From Maricaulis sp017643475 (GTDB lineage: Bacteria > Pseudomonadota > Alphaproteobacteria > Caulobacterales > Maricaulaceae): 64,000 nucleotides of DNA. Made by a program: the position numbers and the translations under genes. Below are positions 50,203 through 59,104 of the stretch, in pieces (within the stretch, counting starts at the first letter, position 1; each line of letters begins with the position of its first letter). Location: the NCBI RefSeq assembly GCF_047123815.1, contig NZ_CP138920.1, positions 930,001 through 994,000 on the forward strand, written 5' to 3'. A model generated the notes under the pieces. It was not told the DNA's origin, made no database searches, and was given only the letters and a program-made list of their open reading frames with translations.

Positions 50203-50331
50203 ATCCTCCCCACCGGGGAGGGGGACCGCGAAGCGGTGGAGGGGCCGAAGCGCGCCAGCGCTGAGGCAGGCTCGCTGCGCTCGCCCCCTTCGCCTCCACA
50301 GCGTTCCGGCACTTCCCCAGAGGGGAAGATA
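50203..50331. repeat. Dispersed intergenic repeat, copy 4
   Basis: TCCTCCCCACCGGGGAGG at the left and TTCCCCAGAGGGGAAG at the right, with CTCGCTGCGCTCGCCCCCTT inside. It is the closest relative of the copy at 29349-29494 and fills the 288-base gap between glyQ and the trmN6-like gene (on the same strand). Confidence 0.78.
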
Positions 50332-50353
50332 TCGGCTCAGGGCGATGAAGGGG

Positions 50354-51085
50354 CTAATCCAGGACCAGCGGCGCGCCGGCCATGACGGCCTGTGCCTCTT
50401 CGCTGTATTGGCGGCCGGTCTCGTCGTGCAGGATCAAGGGCGGCAAGAGCACGGCGGGACCACGACCTCCGCGGCGTGCGCGTACGATCACCCGTTTGGC
50501 CGGACGGTCCGGTCGCGGCTGGATCGGCTTGATCAGCACCGAGCCAAAGGCCCGTTCGGTCGCCGACAGGATCGCGGGCAAGGCATCGGCGCGATGGATA
50601 ATGGTCAGATAGCCCTGCCCCTTGATGATGCGTGCCGCCATCTTCACCCACAGCGGCAGGGGCGTGTCGCCGGACAGCCAGGCGCGCTGTTTTTCCGGTT
50701 CGGGATGGCGAAGGGCATCCGGGTCATCGAAAAAGGGTGGATTGAAAAAGACCTGGCTGGCAAAGGGCTCGGCCGGCAGATCAGCGATGTCACCGCAATG
50801 AACCTCGGCTCGGTCAGCCAGCCCGTTTTCGGCAAGGTTACGGCGCGCCAGCTCCGCCGCCCATTCCTCGACCTCCCAGGCGGTGAAACGCACACCCTCC
50901 AGCCGCCGTGCCGCGCATAGCAACGCTGCACCGGGACCACAGCCGAACTCCACCACATGCTCGCCCGGCCTGGCCGACAGGCTGGCGGCCAGCATCACCG
51001 CGTCCATGCCGGCGCGATAGCCCCTGACCGGCTGGTGCATCAGCACCTGCCCGCCCAGCAGCGTGTTGGTGTTGGTCTCTCGCAT
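50354..51085 (-). CDS. TrmN6-like tRNA/rRNA adenine-N6 methyltransferase
   Basis: A 243-residue methyltransferase. The SAM loop V-E-F-G-C-G-P-G-A-A (45-54) and the N-P-P-F-F motif (114-118) define the N6-adenine type, close to TrmN6, which makes m6A37 in tRNA-Val. The opening L-L-G-G-Q-V-L-M-H-Q-P-V-R-G-Y-R is also typical. The ATG at 51085 lies 7 bases after the DUF2007 stop. The DUF2007 / polyprenyl synthase neighbourhood looks like conserved alphaproteobacterial synteny. Confidence 0.85.
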   Translation of the reverse strand: MRETNTNTLLGGQVLMHQPVRGYRAGMDAVMLAASLSARPGEHVVEFGCGPGAALLCAARRLEGVRFTAWEVEEWAAELARRNLAENGLADRAEVHCGDIADLPAEPFASQVFFNPPFFDDPDALRHPEPEKQRAWLSGDTPLPLWVKMAARIIKGQGYLTIIHRADALPAILSATERAFGSVLIKPIQPRPDRPAKRVIVRARRGGRGPAVLLPPLILHDETGRQYSEEAQAVMAGAPLVLD

Positions 51086-51092
51086 AGAGATC

Positions 51093-51323
51093 TCAGTCCT
51101 TCATGGACTGACCGGCATCCTCGAACGCGGCCTGCAGGGCCGCCAGGGCCGCGCGCTCATCCTCGTCCACCACCATGATCCGACGCTGGATAAAGGGAAG
51201 TCCGCCGCCATAGAGGCTGGATGTATTCTCATCGAGCACCGCGGGCTCGATCCCGGCATCGCGCAAAACCGACTCCGCAAAGGAGAGTTTCACCGGATCA
51301 TTGGTTTTAAACACCTGTTTCAC
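51093..51323 (-). CDS. DUF2007 family small protein
   Basis: A 76-residue protein starting with GTG (51323-51321), with an AGGAGG 11 bases upstream. The core D-P-V-K-L-S-F-A-E-S-V-L-R-D-A-G-I and I-Q-R-R-I-M-V-V-D-E-D-E is the DUF2007 signature, a small ferredoxin-like domain thought to be a signalling or binding module. It is co-transcribed with the trmN6-like gene and divergent from the polyprenyl synthase gene. Confidence 0.85.
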   Translation of the reverse strand: MKQVFKTNDPVKLSFAESVLRDAGIEPAVLDENTSSLYGGGLPFIQRRIMVVDEDERAALAALQAAFEDAGQSMKD

Positions 51324-51432
51324 GAGAGAGTTGTCCTCCTGCGCTGAATTGCCACCGCCTTCATTACTTGCGGCGATTGCCCGGGATTTCTATTGTCACT
51401 GTGTTTCTTCCAGTCGCAAGGGGTGCACCGGC

Positions 51433-52461
51433 GTGGACAGCATGGTCAGCGTAAAAACTTCGGTGCCGGAATCTGTGCCCACTCTCAATGCCGCGGAACG
51501 CCTGGCCAAGCTGGCCTATGATGACATGCGTCGTGTCGATGCGCTTATCCTCGAGCGCCTGGACAGCCATGTCGAACTGATCCCGGAACTGGCCAAATAC
51601 CTGATCGAAGCCGGTGGCAAGCGGGTTCGCCCGATGATCACCGTCGCGGCCGGCAATCTGCTGGGCTACACCGAAGACTGCGTGATGAAGCTGGCCGCCG
51701 CCGTGGAATTCATCCACACCGCGACCCTGCTGCATGACGATGTGGTCGACGAGAGCGGCATGCGCCGCGGCAAGACGGCCGCCAACCTGATCTGGGGCAA
51801 TGCCTCCAGCGTGCTGGTCGGCGACTTCCTGTTTGCCCGCTCCTTCTCGCTGATGGTCGAAGCCGGTTCGATGAAGGCCCTGGGTGTTCTGTCTGCCGCC
51901 GCCTCCACCATCGCCGAGGGCGAGGTCCGCCAGCTCTCTGCCGTCAAGGACACCTCGGTCTCCGTCGACACCTACATGCAGATCATCGACGCCAAGACGG
52001 CCGCGCTCTTCGCCGCGGCCGCCCAGGTCTCCGGCATTGTCGCCGGTCGCAACGCCGCGGATGAAGAGGCGCTGGAAACCTATGGCCGCGAGCTCGGCCT
52101 GGCCTTCCAGCTGGTCGATGACGCGCTGGACTATGGCGGCCGCGCCTCCAAGCTGGGCAAATCGGTCGGCGATGATTTCCGCGAAGGCAAGGTGACGCTT
52201 CCGGTCGCGCTGTGCATCGCCAAGGCCGAAGGCGAGGAAGCCAGCTTCTGGCAGCGTGTGATTGCCGAGACGGACCAGCGCGATGGCGATTTCGAGCAGG
52301 CGCTCGACTATATGAAAAAACACGGGTCGATCGACGCCACCGTCAAACAGGCCAAGGACCACGCCAGGGCCGCGCGTGTCGCACTGCAGCGCTTCCCGGC
52401 CAATGAATGGCGCACCGCCCTGGAAGACCTGGCCGATTTCGTGGTCGAACGCGCCTACTGA
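51433..52461 (+). CDS. ispB: Polyprenyl (octaprenyl/decaprenyl) diphosphate synthase
   Basis: A trans-prenyltransferase of about 342 residues that builds the ubiquinone side chain. First Asp-rich motif L-L-H-D-D-V-V-D, second V-D-D-A-L-D-Y, plus G-G-K-R-V-R-P near the N-terminus. Chain length cannot be read directly. The GTG at 51433 follows AAGGGG at a good distance; ATG 51442 is an equally plausible start. It faces DUF2007 across a 109-base gap and is 28 bases upstream of the S41-like gene. Confidence 0.93.
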   Translation: MDSMVSVKTSVPESVPTLNAAERLAKLAYDDMRRVDALILERLDSHVELIPELAKYLIEAGGKRVRPMITVAAGNLLGYTEDCVMKLAAAVEFIHTATLLHDDVVDESGMRRGKTAANLIWGNASSVLVGDFLFARSFSLMVEAGSMKALGVLSAAASTIAEGEVRQLSAVKDTSVSVDTYMQIIDAKTAALFAAAAQVSGIVAGRNAADEEALETYGRELGLAFQLVDDALDYGGRASKLGKSVGDDFREGKVTLPVALCIAKAEGEEASFWQRVIAETDQRDGDFEQALDYMKKHGSIDATVKQAKDHARAARVALQRFPANEWRTALEDLADFVVERAY

Positions 52462-52489
52462 TTTTTCAGCCCGATAACAGGATGTGTTG

Positions 52490-53623
52490 ATGTTTCTCGC
52501 TCTCGCCTCTGCGTTCGCAATCACCCAGGCGCTCGAGGGCGATGCGCCGTTGAGCGCCCTCCAGCAGGATGTCGAACAGGTCTGTGCGCTGGTGCCGGAA
52601 CACTATGCCTATTTCGAGAGCCGCGCGGCGCATTGGGACGCGGCCTGCGACCTGGCCCGCGCCGAAGCCGCGCAGAGCGAAGGGGCTTATGTGCTGGCCG
52701 TGCTCGAGGGGCTGATCGACGCGCTCTACGACACGCATATCAACCTCAATACCAACAACCAGACCTCGCCCTGGCTGATACCGTCCGGATCACAGATCCG
52801 GGTTGCCGAACAAGCCGATGGCCAGGTTGTTGTCACGGACGTCAGAACCGGAAGCCGGGCCGAAGGCCTGGACATCCGGCCAGGCGATCTCGTGCTCACG
52901 ATCAATGGCCAGGCACCTGTCGACGCGGCGCTGCGCCGGATGCGCACCGGAGACACCGATCTGCCAGCCCGGCGGGACTGGGCCCTCAACGCAGCCGTGA
53001 CCGGCTTTCGTCATGAAGAGCGCCGCTTGCAGCTCGAACGCGATGGCGAGGTTTTCGAGGCCACGCTGAGCGGTTTTCCCGCGCGCCGGACCGGAACGCC
53101 GGTCAGCTACCGCATGCACGCGCCGGGCGTGGGTCTGATCCGCATCAATAACAGCCTCGGCCGGGATGAAACCGTCGCCGCCTTCAACGCCGCACTCGCT
53201 GAACTTGGCGATATCAACTCCCTGATCCTGGATCTGCGCGATACGCCTGGCGGCGGCAATACCTCGGTGGCCGAGCCGATCCTCGGTCGCTTCGTGCAGA
53301 CGCGAACCGCTTACCAGCGGATCGAGCCCACTGACGCCCCCGCCTGGATCCGTCATGTCGATCCCGCCGCGCCCTATTCGGACGTCGCGCTGACCGTGCG
53401 GGTGGGCGGCTGGACGGGGTCCATGGGAGAAGGTATGGCGATCGGGCTGGATGCGATGGGACGCGCCGAAGTCGTCGGCCCGCCAATGGCGGGGCTGGCC
53501 GGGGGCACTGAAGGCTTTCACCTTCCCGGCGGGGATCTGATGCTGTGGATGCCGACCTATAATCTCGCGCATTTGGATGGAACCCCGCGCCATGAATGGG
53601 TTCCGCCAGCACTCGGGGATTGA
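52490..53623 (+). CDS. S41 (Tsp-like) protease family protein with PDZ domain
   Basis: A 377-residue exported protein. After a short signal peptide comes a helical N-terminal domain, a PDZ domain (V-V-T-D-V-R-T-G-S-R-A-E-G-L-D-I-R-P-G-D-L-V-L-T-I-N-G) and an S41 core (L-I-L-D-L-R-D-T-P-G-G-G and G-W-T-G-S-M-G-E-G-M-A, with Ser as the likely nucleophile). The second half of the family's catalytic site is not clear to me, so activity is uncertain. The ATG at 52490 follows AGGATG. It is probably co-transcribed with the prenyl synthase. Confidence 0.82.
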   Translation: MFLALASAFAITQALEGDAPLSALQQDVEQVCALVPEHYAYFESRAAHWDAACDLARAEAAQSEGAYVLAVLEGLIDALYDTHINLNTNNQTSPWLIPSGSQIRVAEQADGQVVVTDVRTGSRAEGLDIRPGDLVLTINGQAPVDAALRRMRTGDTDLPARRDWALNAAVTGFRHEERRLQLERDGEVFEATLSGFPARRTGTPVSYRMHAPGVGLIRINNSLGRDETVAAFNAALAELGDINSLILDLRDTPGGGNTSVAEPILGRFVQTRTAYQRIEPTDAPAWIRHVDPAAPYSDVALTVRVGGWTGSMGEGMAIGLDAMGRAEVVGPPMAGLAGGTEGFHLPGGDLMLWMPTYNLAHLDGTPRHEWVPPALGD

Positions 53624-53629
53624 TCGGAA

Positions 53630-54652
53630 CTACTGCGTCGTATCCAGACCGCGGGCCCGGACATGACGACGCACGGTCTGGTGGAAGGTCGTGAACGCGA
53701 TCACGCCGCCGGCGAAAGTCACGAATTTCACCAGCGCTGACTGCTCGTGCACCAGCCAGGCCAGCAACGCGGCAATCGTCGACAGGGCCATCCAGATCAG
53801 CGCGACACGGCCGTGGCTCCAGCCCAGCCGGATCAACAACTGATAGGCATGCGCGCGGTGTGGCGAGAACAGGCGGCGACCAGCCCTGGCCCGCGATGCC
53901 ATGGTCAGCAATACATCCCCGAGCAGCGGCAACAGGATCAGCGGAACCAGCCAGACCGAACCTGCAGAACCGGTTGATGCCCACCACAGCGCCAGTCCGC
54001 ACACCAGCACGGCCACACCCAGAGAACCCGCATCGCCACTGAACAGGGAGCCCCGACTGTCAAAGATCGGTGCGTTGAGCAACGCAAAACCCAGCTGGGC
54101 CAACGCGAGAAGGATGCAGATCGCAGCAAAGTCACCATCGCCCATCCCGGCCAGGGCCAGCGTTGCGGGCACCAGGGCGGCGACCATCAACCCGTCAGAA
54201 CCGTCCATGAAGTTGATGGCATTGACGGTCGTAAAAACGAACAGCGCCGAGCCCAGAAGACCGATGATCCAGGGCAATTGCCAGCCCAGTTCGGTGACCG
54301 GCCCTGCACTAAAGGCCACAGCCAGCGAAATCGAGACCAGCGCCAGGAATTTGAGCTTCTCCGACAGGGTGAAAAGGTCATCCAGCAAGCCAATCGCGCC
54401 AGCAAGCGTGGACAGAACAAGGACCGCAACAAGAACCGCCGACAGGTGAGGCAGGTCGACAGGCTGCACCGCCAGCGCGGCAGCAAAACCGGTCAGCACA
54501 CCCACCCCTCCGCCGCGCGGTGTCGGATTAGAATGGCTGGAGCGTGCATTGGGATGATCCAGTACGCCCGCCTCCCGCACGACCAGCGAGAACAGCGCGC
54601 TGAGGACGAAGGCAAACCCCATGGGCAGCCAGGGCTGCAACAGGTCTAGCAC
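53630..54652 (-). CDS. Glycosyltransferase family 4 (WecA/MraY-like) membrane protein
   Basis: A 340-residue multi-TM sugar-1-phosphate transferase that moves a sugar phosphate to undecaprenyl phosphate to start a glycan. D-H-P-N-A-R-S-S-H (32-40), G-L-L-D-D-L-F (88-94) and N-A-I-N-F-M-D-G-S-D-G-L (144-155) are diagnostic of the WecA/MraY group. The start is GTG 54652, overlapping the ispE stop by 7 bases. The acceptor sugar is unknown. Last gene of the TPR-ispE-GT4 operon. Confidence 0.88.
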   Translation of the reverse strand: MLDLLQPWLPMGFAFVLSALFSLVVREAGVLDHPNARSSHSNPTPRGGGVGVLTGFAAALAVQPVDLPHLSAVLVAVLVLSTLAGAIGLLDDLFTLSEKLKFLALVSISLAVAFSAGPVTELGWQLPWIIGLLGSALFVFTTVNAINFMDGSDGLMVAALVPATLALAGMGDGDFAAICILLALAQLGFALLNAPIFDSRGSLFSGDAGSLGVAVLVCGLALWWASTGSAGSVWLVPLILLPLLGDVLLTMASRARAGRRLFSPHRAHAYQLLIRLGWSHGRVALIWMALSTIAALLAWLVHEQSALVKFVTFAGGVIAFTTFHQTVRRHVRARGLDTTQ

Positions 54653-55515
54653 CAGATCAGCTCGCCATCCCTGAACCCGGCCAGACCGACCTCCACCGAG
54701 AATTTCTCGTAGGCGTCTGCAGCCTTTTCCGCGTCAGCATCATCCTCGAAAATGGCGAAACAGCTGGCGCCGGAACCAGACATCCGGACCAGTTCAACTC
54801 CGTCCTGCCTGTCCAGCCAGCCCAGGGCTTTCTTGATCTTGGGCTGGACTTTCATGGCCGGGCGTTCCAGCGAATTGGGCTCGCGCGACAGCCAGTCCAG
54901 CACATTGGGCCCGCGCCCCTTGGCCTCTTTCAATTCTGCCGGTTCGGTCTCGTCAAAGGCCTCGAAGACCTTGCCCGTCGACACTTTGACGCCCGGATTG
55001 ACCAGGACGGCATTAAAGGCCGGGAAATTGTCGATCAGCTCGATCCACTCCCCGATCCCGCGCATGCGCAGCGGTCGGGAATAGACACAGGCGGGCACAT
55101 CCGCACCGATGGAAAGACCAATGCGGGCCAGCTCGTCGAGATCAAGATCCAGCTCCCAGAGCTGGTTCAGCGCCCGCAGGGTCGCAGCCGCGTCCGCCGA
55201 CCCGCCACCCAGCCCGGCAGCTACCGGAATTTCCTTGTGCAGGTGGATAATCGCGCCCTTGTCGATACCGGCATGATCCTGCAGGGCACGGGCGGCCTGG
55301 AGGACGAGATTATTCTCTTCCTCGATCAGGTCCTCGGACGCCTCGCCGGACATCGACATCATCAGCGCGATCTCGTCGCGCACGGTGATGGTGTCGCCCC
55401 AGTCGGCAAACGTTACCAGGCTGTCCAGCGGATGATAGCCATCCTCACGCGCACGGCCGACACGAAGAGACAGATTGATCTTCGCCGGCGCAAATTCGGT
55501 TATTACCCCACTCAC
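54646..55515 (-). CDS. ispE: 4-diphosphocytidyl-2-C-methyl-D-erythritol kinase
   Basis: A 289-residue GHMP kinase of the MEP isoprenoid pathway, phosphorylating CDP-ME. A-P-A-K-I-N-L-S-L (9-17), P-V-A-A-G-L-G-G-G-S-A-D-A-A-A (98-112, ATP loop) and M-S-G-S-G-A-S-C-F motifs are all present. It overlaps the TPR gene by 4 bases (ATGA) and the GT4 gene by 7. Confidence 0.95.
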   Translation of the reverse strand: MSGVITEFAPAKINLSLRVGRAREDGYHPLDSLVTFADWGDTITVRDEIALMMSMSGEASEDLIEEENNLVLQAARALQDHAGIDKGAIIHLHKEIPVAAGLGGGSADAAATLRALNQLWELDLDLDELARIGLSIGADVPACVYSRPLRMRGIGEWIELIDNFPAFNAVLVNPGVKVSTGKVFEAFDETEPAELKEAKGRGPNVLDWLSREPNSLERPAMKVQPKIKKALGWLDRQDGVELVRMSGSGASCFAIFEDDADAEKAADAYEKFSVEVGLAGFRDGELIWC

Positions 55516-57242
55516 GGGTTGGAATTCTCCGTCGCCAGGTCTTCCGCGGCATTGTTCTCCGCAGTGATGGTTTCAGCTTCGGGAAGGCCGTTTTCCAACC
55601 GCTCCCGCGCGCCCTCGATTTCAGCCGGGTCGGCCTCGAGGTCAAGCGTGCGGCGCCACTGGAAACGCGCCTCCAGCTCCCGCCCGACACGCCAATAGGC
55701 ATCGCCGAGATGATAATTCGCCGTCGCATTGCCCGGATCCAGCGCCGTGGCGCGCTCCAGTTCCAGCACGGCTGCTTCGTAATTGCCCAGGCGGTAATGC
55801 GCCCAGCCGAGACTGTCGATGATATGCCCCAGCGAGGGTTCCAGATTGGCAGCCTGCTGGACCATGTCGAAGGCCCGGTCGAGATGGCGGCCATTGTCCA
55901 GCCAGAGATAACCCAGATCATTGAGCACCTGGGCCTGGTTCGGATCGATATCCAGAGCGACCAGATACTGCGCTTCAGCCGCATCCAGCTCGTCCAGCAG
56001 ATAGTGACAGGACGCCGCGAAATAGTGATAGCGCCAGTCCGGCAATTCACCGGCGGCTTCGCGGTTGGCAATCACCTCCTGGTAAAGACCGATGGCCTCA
56101 CCGCAGCGATCCGTTACGCGATAGATGTCCGCGAGGATCAGGCGTGCCTCATTATCACCGGTCTCCTCCAGCAGACGCTGGGACATGGCGGCGGCCCGGT
56201 CCAGCTGGTCCAGCCGCGCCGTCAGCCAGATCAGGTCGATCTGGGCAGAAAGGCGAAACGGACCGCTTCGCACCGATGCATATTCTGCCAGGGCCACCTC
56301 CGGCAGGTTGATCCGCTGCAGGGTCTCGCCCAGCAGGATGCGATTGGGCGCGTAGTCCGGATCAAGCCGCTGGATCATGCGCAAGTAGAGCACAGTCAGA
56401 TCCATATCCGCCTGGGCCGCCAGCGACGCTGCCGGACCGAAAAGGCTGAGCCCCGCAAATTCGGAGATGGTCGGGCGTGAAGGCGCTCGACCACCCGATT
56501 GCGCGCGCTCCAGCGCCTCGATAATGCTTGTCTCGTAAGGCGCACCGTTGAGATATGTCTGGTACAGCTGAACCGCTTCATCGGAGCGACGCTGCCGCTC
56601 CAGGAAGCCGCCATAAACCTCGACTGCCATGCGCCGGAACGGCGTCACGAAAACAGTTGCTGCATACAGCTCACGGGCCTGGTCATACCGGCCGGCCGCC
56701 TCCAGCAGCATGGCCCGGTGAAGCGAGATAAACGGACCCAGATACCCCGGCGCCGCCATTGCCCGCGCGCTGTCCAGCGCATCGGCCTCGTCGCCAACGC
56801 CCACCAGCGCCCAGTGATGCATCAGCTGCGCAACAAAATCGTTGAACGGTCCGTAGTCCGGCGCTGCGGAAATGATGCGGCGGGCCTGGGAGTAATTGCG
56901 CGAAGCAATCTCGTCAGCAGCGACATAAAGACTGGCCAGACGGCTGGGATCGCCAGCAGCCACAGACTGCTCCGCATAACGCGAGGCTTCGTCCATGCGC
57001 CCGGACAGAAGCGCGGTGATATAGGCACGATCCGCCAGAGTGGCATCACCCGGCGCCCGGTTCAGCGCTTCTGCATAATAGGATGCAGCGCCCTCCGCAT
57101 CGCGGTTCACGCCCGCGTAACGCGCTGCCAGAAAGGCGCCATAGGCAGACGGCTCGTCTTCCGGCGGCAGGATAGTCGCGCAGGAATTGAGGATCAGGGA
57201 TCCGGCGAGAACCGGCAGGAGGCGAAGAAACGCGTTTTTCAT
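55512..57242 (-). CDS. TPR-repeat lipoprotein
   Basis: A 576-residue lipoprotein. Signal peptide with lipobox L-N-S-C (Cys21), then about 14-15 TPR-like helix pairs; the last ones (L-G-Y-L-W-L-D-N-G, L-G-W-A-H-Y-R-L-G-N-Y-E-A-A, Y-H-L-G-D-A-Y-W-R-V-G-R) are textbook. It probably sits in the outer membrane, facing the periplasm, and may scaffold envelope proteins. ATG 57242 is used. Stop overlaps the ispE start by 4 bases. The upstream gene is ETF-QO, 55 bases away. Confidence 0.88.
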   Translation of the reverse strand: MKNAFLRLLPVLAGSLILNSCATILPPEDEPSAYGAFLAARYAGVNRDAEGAASYYAEALNRAPGDATLADRAYITALLSGRMDEASRYAEQSVAAGDPSRLASLYVAADEIASRNYSQARRIISAAPDYGPFNDFVAQLMHHWALVGVGDEADALDSARAMAAPGYLGPFISLHRAMLLEAAGRYDQARELYAATVFVTPFRRMAVEVYGGFLERQRRSDEAVQLYQTYLNGAPYETSIIEALERAQSGGRAPSRPTISEFAGLSLFGPAASLAAQADMDLTVLYLRMIQRLDPDYAPNRILLGETLQRINLPEVALAEYASVRSGPFRLSAQIDLIWLTARLDQLDRAAAMSQRLLEETGDNEARLILADIYRVTDRCGEAIGLYQEVIANREAAGELPDWRYHYFAASCHYLLDELDAAEAQYLVALDIDPNQAQVLNDLGYLWLDNGRHLDRAFDMVQQAANLEPSLGHIIDSLGWAHYRLGNYEAAVLELERATALDPGNATANYHLGDAYWRVGRELEARFQWRRTLDLEADPAEIEGARERLENGLPEAETITAENNAAEDLATENSNP

Positions 57243-57296
57243 GCGCACAGGTTCGCCTCCCGGGCCCGGAAGTGCAAGCGGGAAGGTCCGCTTGGT

Positions 57297-58970
57297 TTAC
57301 ATATTGGAGTACATCGGCCCACCACCGCCTTCCGGCGTGGTCCAGTTGATGTTCTGGTTGGGATCCTTGATGTCGCAGGTCTTGCAGTGCACGCAGTTCT
57401 GCGCATTGATTTGGAAGCGCTGCTCGCCGGTATTTTCATCCTCGATCCACTCGTAAACGCCCGCCGGGCAGTAGCGCGTGGACGGACCCGCGAATTTCTC
57501 CAACTCGGAGCCCTTCTGAAGGGCCTCGTCAGCCAGCTGCAGGTGGATCGGCTGGTCTTCCTCGTGGTTCGTGTTCGAGATGAAAACAGACGACAGACGA
57601 TCAAAAGTCAGGACACCATCCGGCTTGGGATAATCAATCGGCTTGAACTTGGAGGCCGGCTCCAGGCTCTCGGCGTCGGACTTGCCGTGCTTGAGGGTGC
57701 CGAAGGGTGACCAACCGCCGAACAGCGTCGTCATCCACATGTCCAGACCGCCCAGGGCGATACCGATGACGGTACCGAACTTGGACCAGAGCGGCTTGGC
57801 ATTACGGACTTTCTTGAGATCGTCGACGACCCAGGACTTTTCGTAGGCAGCCTGGTATTCCGCCAGCGTATCGCCCTCGCGCCCCTCGCCAAGCGCTGCG
57901 AACACGCTCTCGGCCGCCAGCATGCCGGTTTTCATTGCATTGTGGCTGCCCTTGATGCGCGGCACGTTCACAAAACCGGCGGAACAGCCCATCAGCGCGC
58001 CCCCCGGGAAGGCCAACGAAGGCACTGACTGCAGACCACCTTCGGTGATCGCCCGGGCGCCATAGGACAGGCGCTCGGCGCCTTCAAACGTCTCGGCAAT
58101 TGCCGGGTGTGTCTTCAGGCGCTGGAATTCCTCGAACGGCGAGATGAACGGGTTCTTGTAGTTCAGGTGAACCACAAAACCGATGGACACGAGACCATCA
58201 CCGAAATGGTACATGAAGGAACCACCACCGGTCTGTCCGTCTAGCGGCCAGCCCATCGTGTGTTTGACCAGGCCCGGCTTGTGGTGCTCGGGCTTCACAC
58301 GCCACAGCTCTTTCAGACCGATGCCGAATTTCTGCGGCTCCTTGCCAGCAGACAGGTCATAGCGATCGATGAGTTGCTTGGCGAGCGAGCCACGTGCGCC
58401 CTCGGCGATCAGCGTGTACTTGCCACGCAGCTCCATGCCCGGCTGATAGCCATCCTTCTGGCCACCATCACGCGCGACACCGAAATCGCCGGTGACCACA
58501 CCCTTGATGACACCGTCTTCCTCGACGACATCCGCAGCCGGAAAGCCCGGGTAGATCTCGACGCCCATGGCCTCGGCCTGCTCGCCCAGCCAGCGACAGA
58601 CATTGCCCAGCGAGGCGATGTAACAGCCGTGGTTATTCATCAGCGGAGGGAAGAAGAGGGTTGGCAGGCTGATCGAACCGGCAGCGCCAAGCACTTCGAA
58701 GATATCGGTGGTGACCTCGTCCTCGAGCGGGCAGCCATCCTCCTTCCAGTTCGGCAACAGCTCGTTGAGGGCTTTCGGATCGACCACGGCGCCGGAGAGA
58801 ATGTGCGCGCCAACCTCCGCACCCTTTTCCAGAAGCGCGATGGAAATTTCCTGGCCAGCTTCGGCCGCCAGTTGTTTCAGACGGATCGCAGCAGACAGAC
58901 CAGCGGGGCCGCCTCCAACGATAACAACGTCATACTCCATGGACTCGCGTTCAACGGCAGCGTCGGTCAT
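57297..58970 (-). CDS. etfD: Electron-transfer flavoprotein:ubiquinone oxidoreductase
   Basis: A 557-residue membrane-associated flavo-iron-sulfur enzyme passing electrons from ETF to ubiquinone. It has the FAD motif V-G-G-G-P-A-G (18-24), the G-A-H-I-L-S-G-A-V region and a C-terminal 4Fe-4S cluster (C-P-A-G-V-Y-E, then C-V-H-C-K-T-C-D-I-K-D-P). The length is standard. The ATG at 58970 is used. It faces the UDG gene across a 134-base gap. Confidence 0.95.
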   Translation of the reverse strand: MTDAAVERESMEYDVVIVGGGPAGLSAAIRLKQLAAEAGQEISIALLEKGAEVGAHILSGAVVDPKALNELLPNWKEDGCPLEDEVTTDIFEVLGAAGSISLPTLFFPPLMNNHGCYIASLGNVCRWLGEQAEAMGVEIYPGFPAADVVEEDGVIKGVVTGDFGVARDGGQKDGYQPGMELRGKYTLIAEGARGSLAKQLIDRYDLSAGKEPQKFGIGLKELWRVKPEHHKPGLVKHTMGWPLDGQTGGGSFMYHFGDGLVSIGFVVHLNYKNPFISPFEEFQRLKTHPAIAETFEGAERLSYGARAITEGGLQSVPSLAFPGGALMGCSAGFVNVPRIKGSHNAMKTGMLAAESVFAALGEGREGDTLAEYQAAYEKSWVVDDLKKVRNAKPLWSKFGTVIGIALGGLDMWMTTLFGGWSPFGTLKHGKSDAESLEPASKFKPIDYPKPDGVLTFDRLSSVFISNTNHEEDQPIHLQLADEALQKGSELEKFAGPSTRYCPAGVYEWIEDENTGEQRFQINAQNCVHCKTCDIKDPNQNINWTTPEGGGGPMYSNM

Positions 58971-59104
58971 GGGTCGGCAACCCCCTCATCAAGAATCATC
59001 ATAAACCCGGCTTGCGGGCGCTCGGTCTTAGCTTAGGATCAGCCCTTCATCTAGCGCGAGCTGCGCCTAAGATCAAAACATTTACGTTGACGTCCACGTA
59101 ACCA

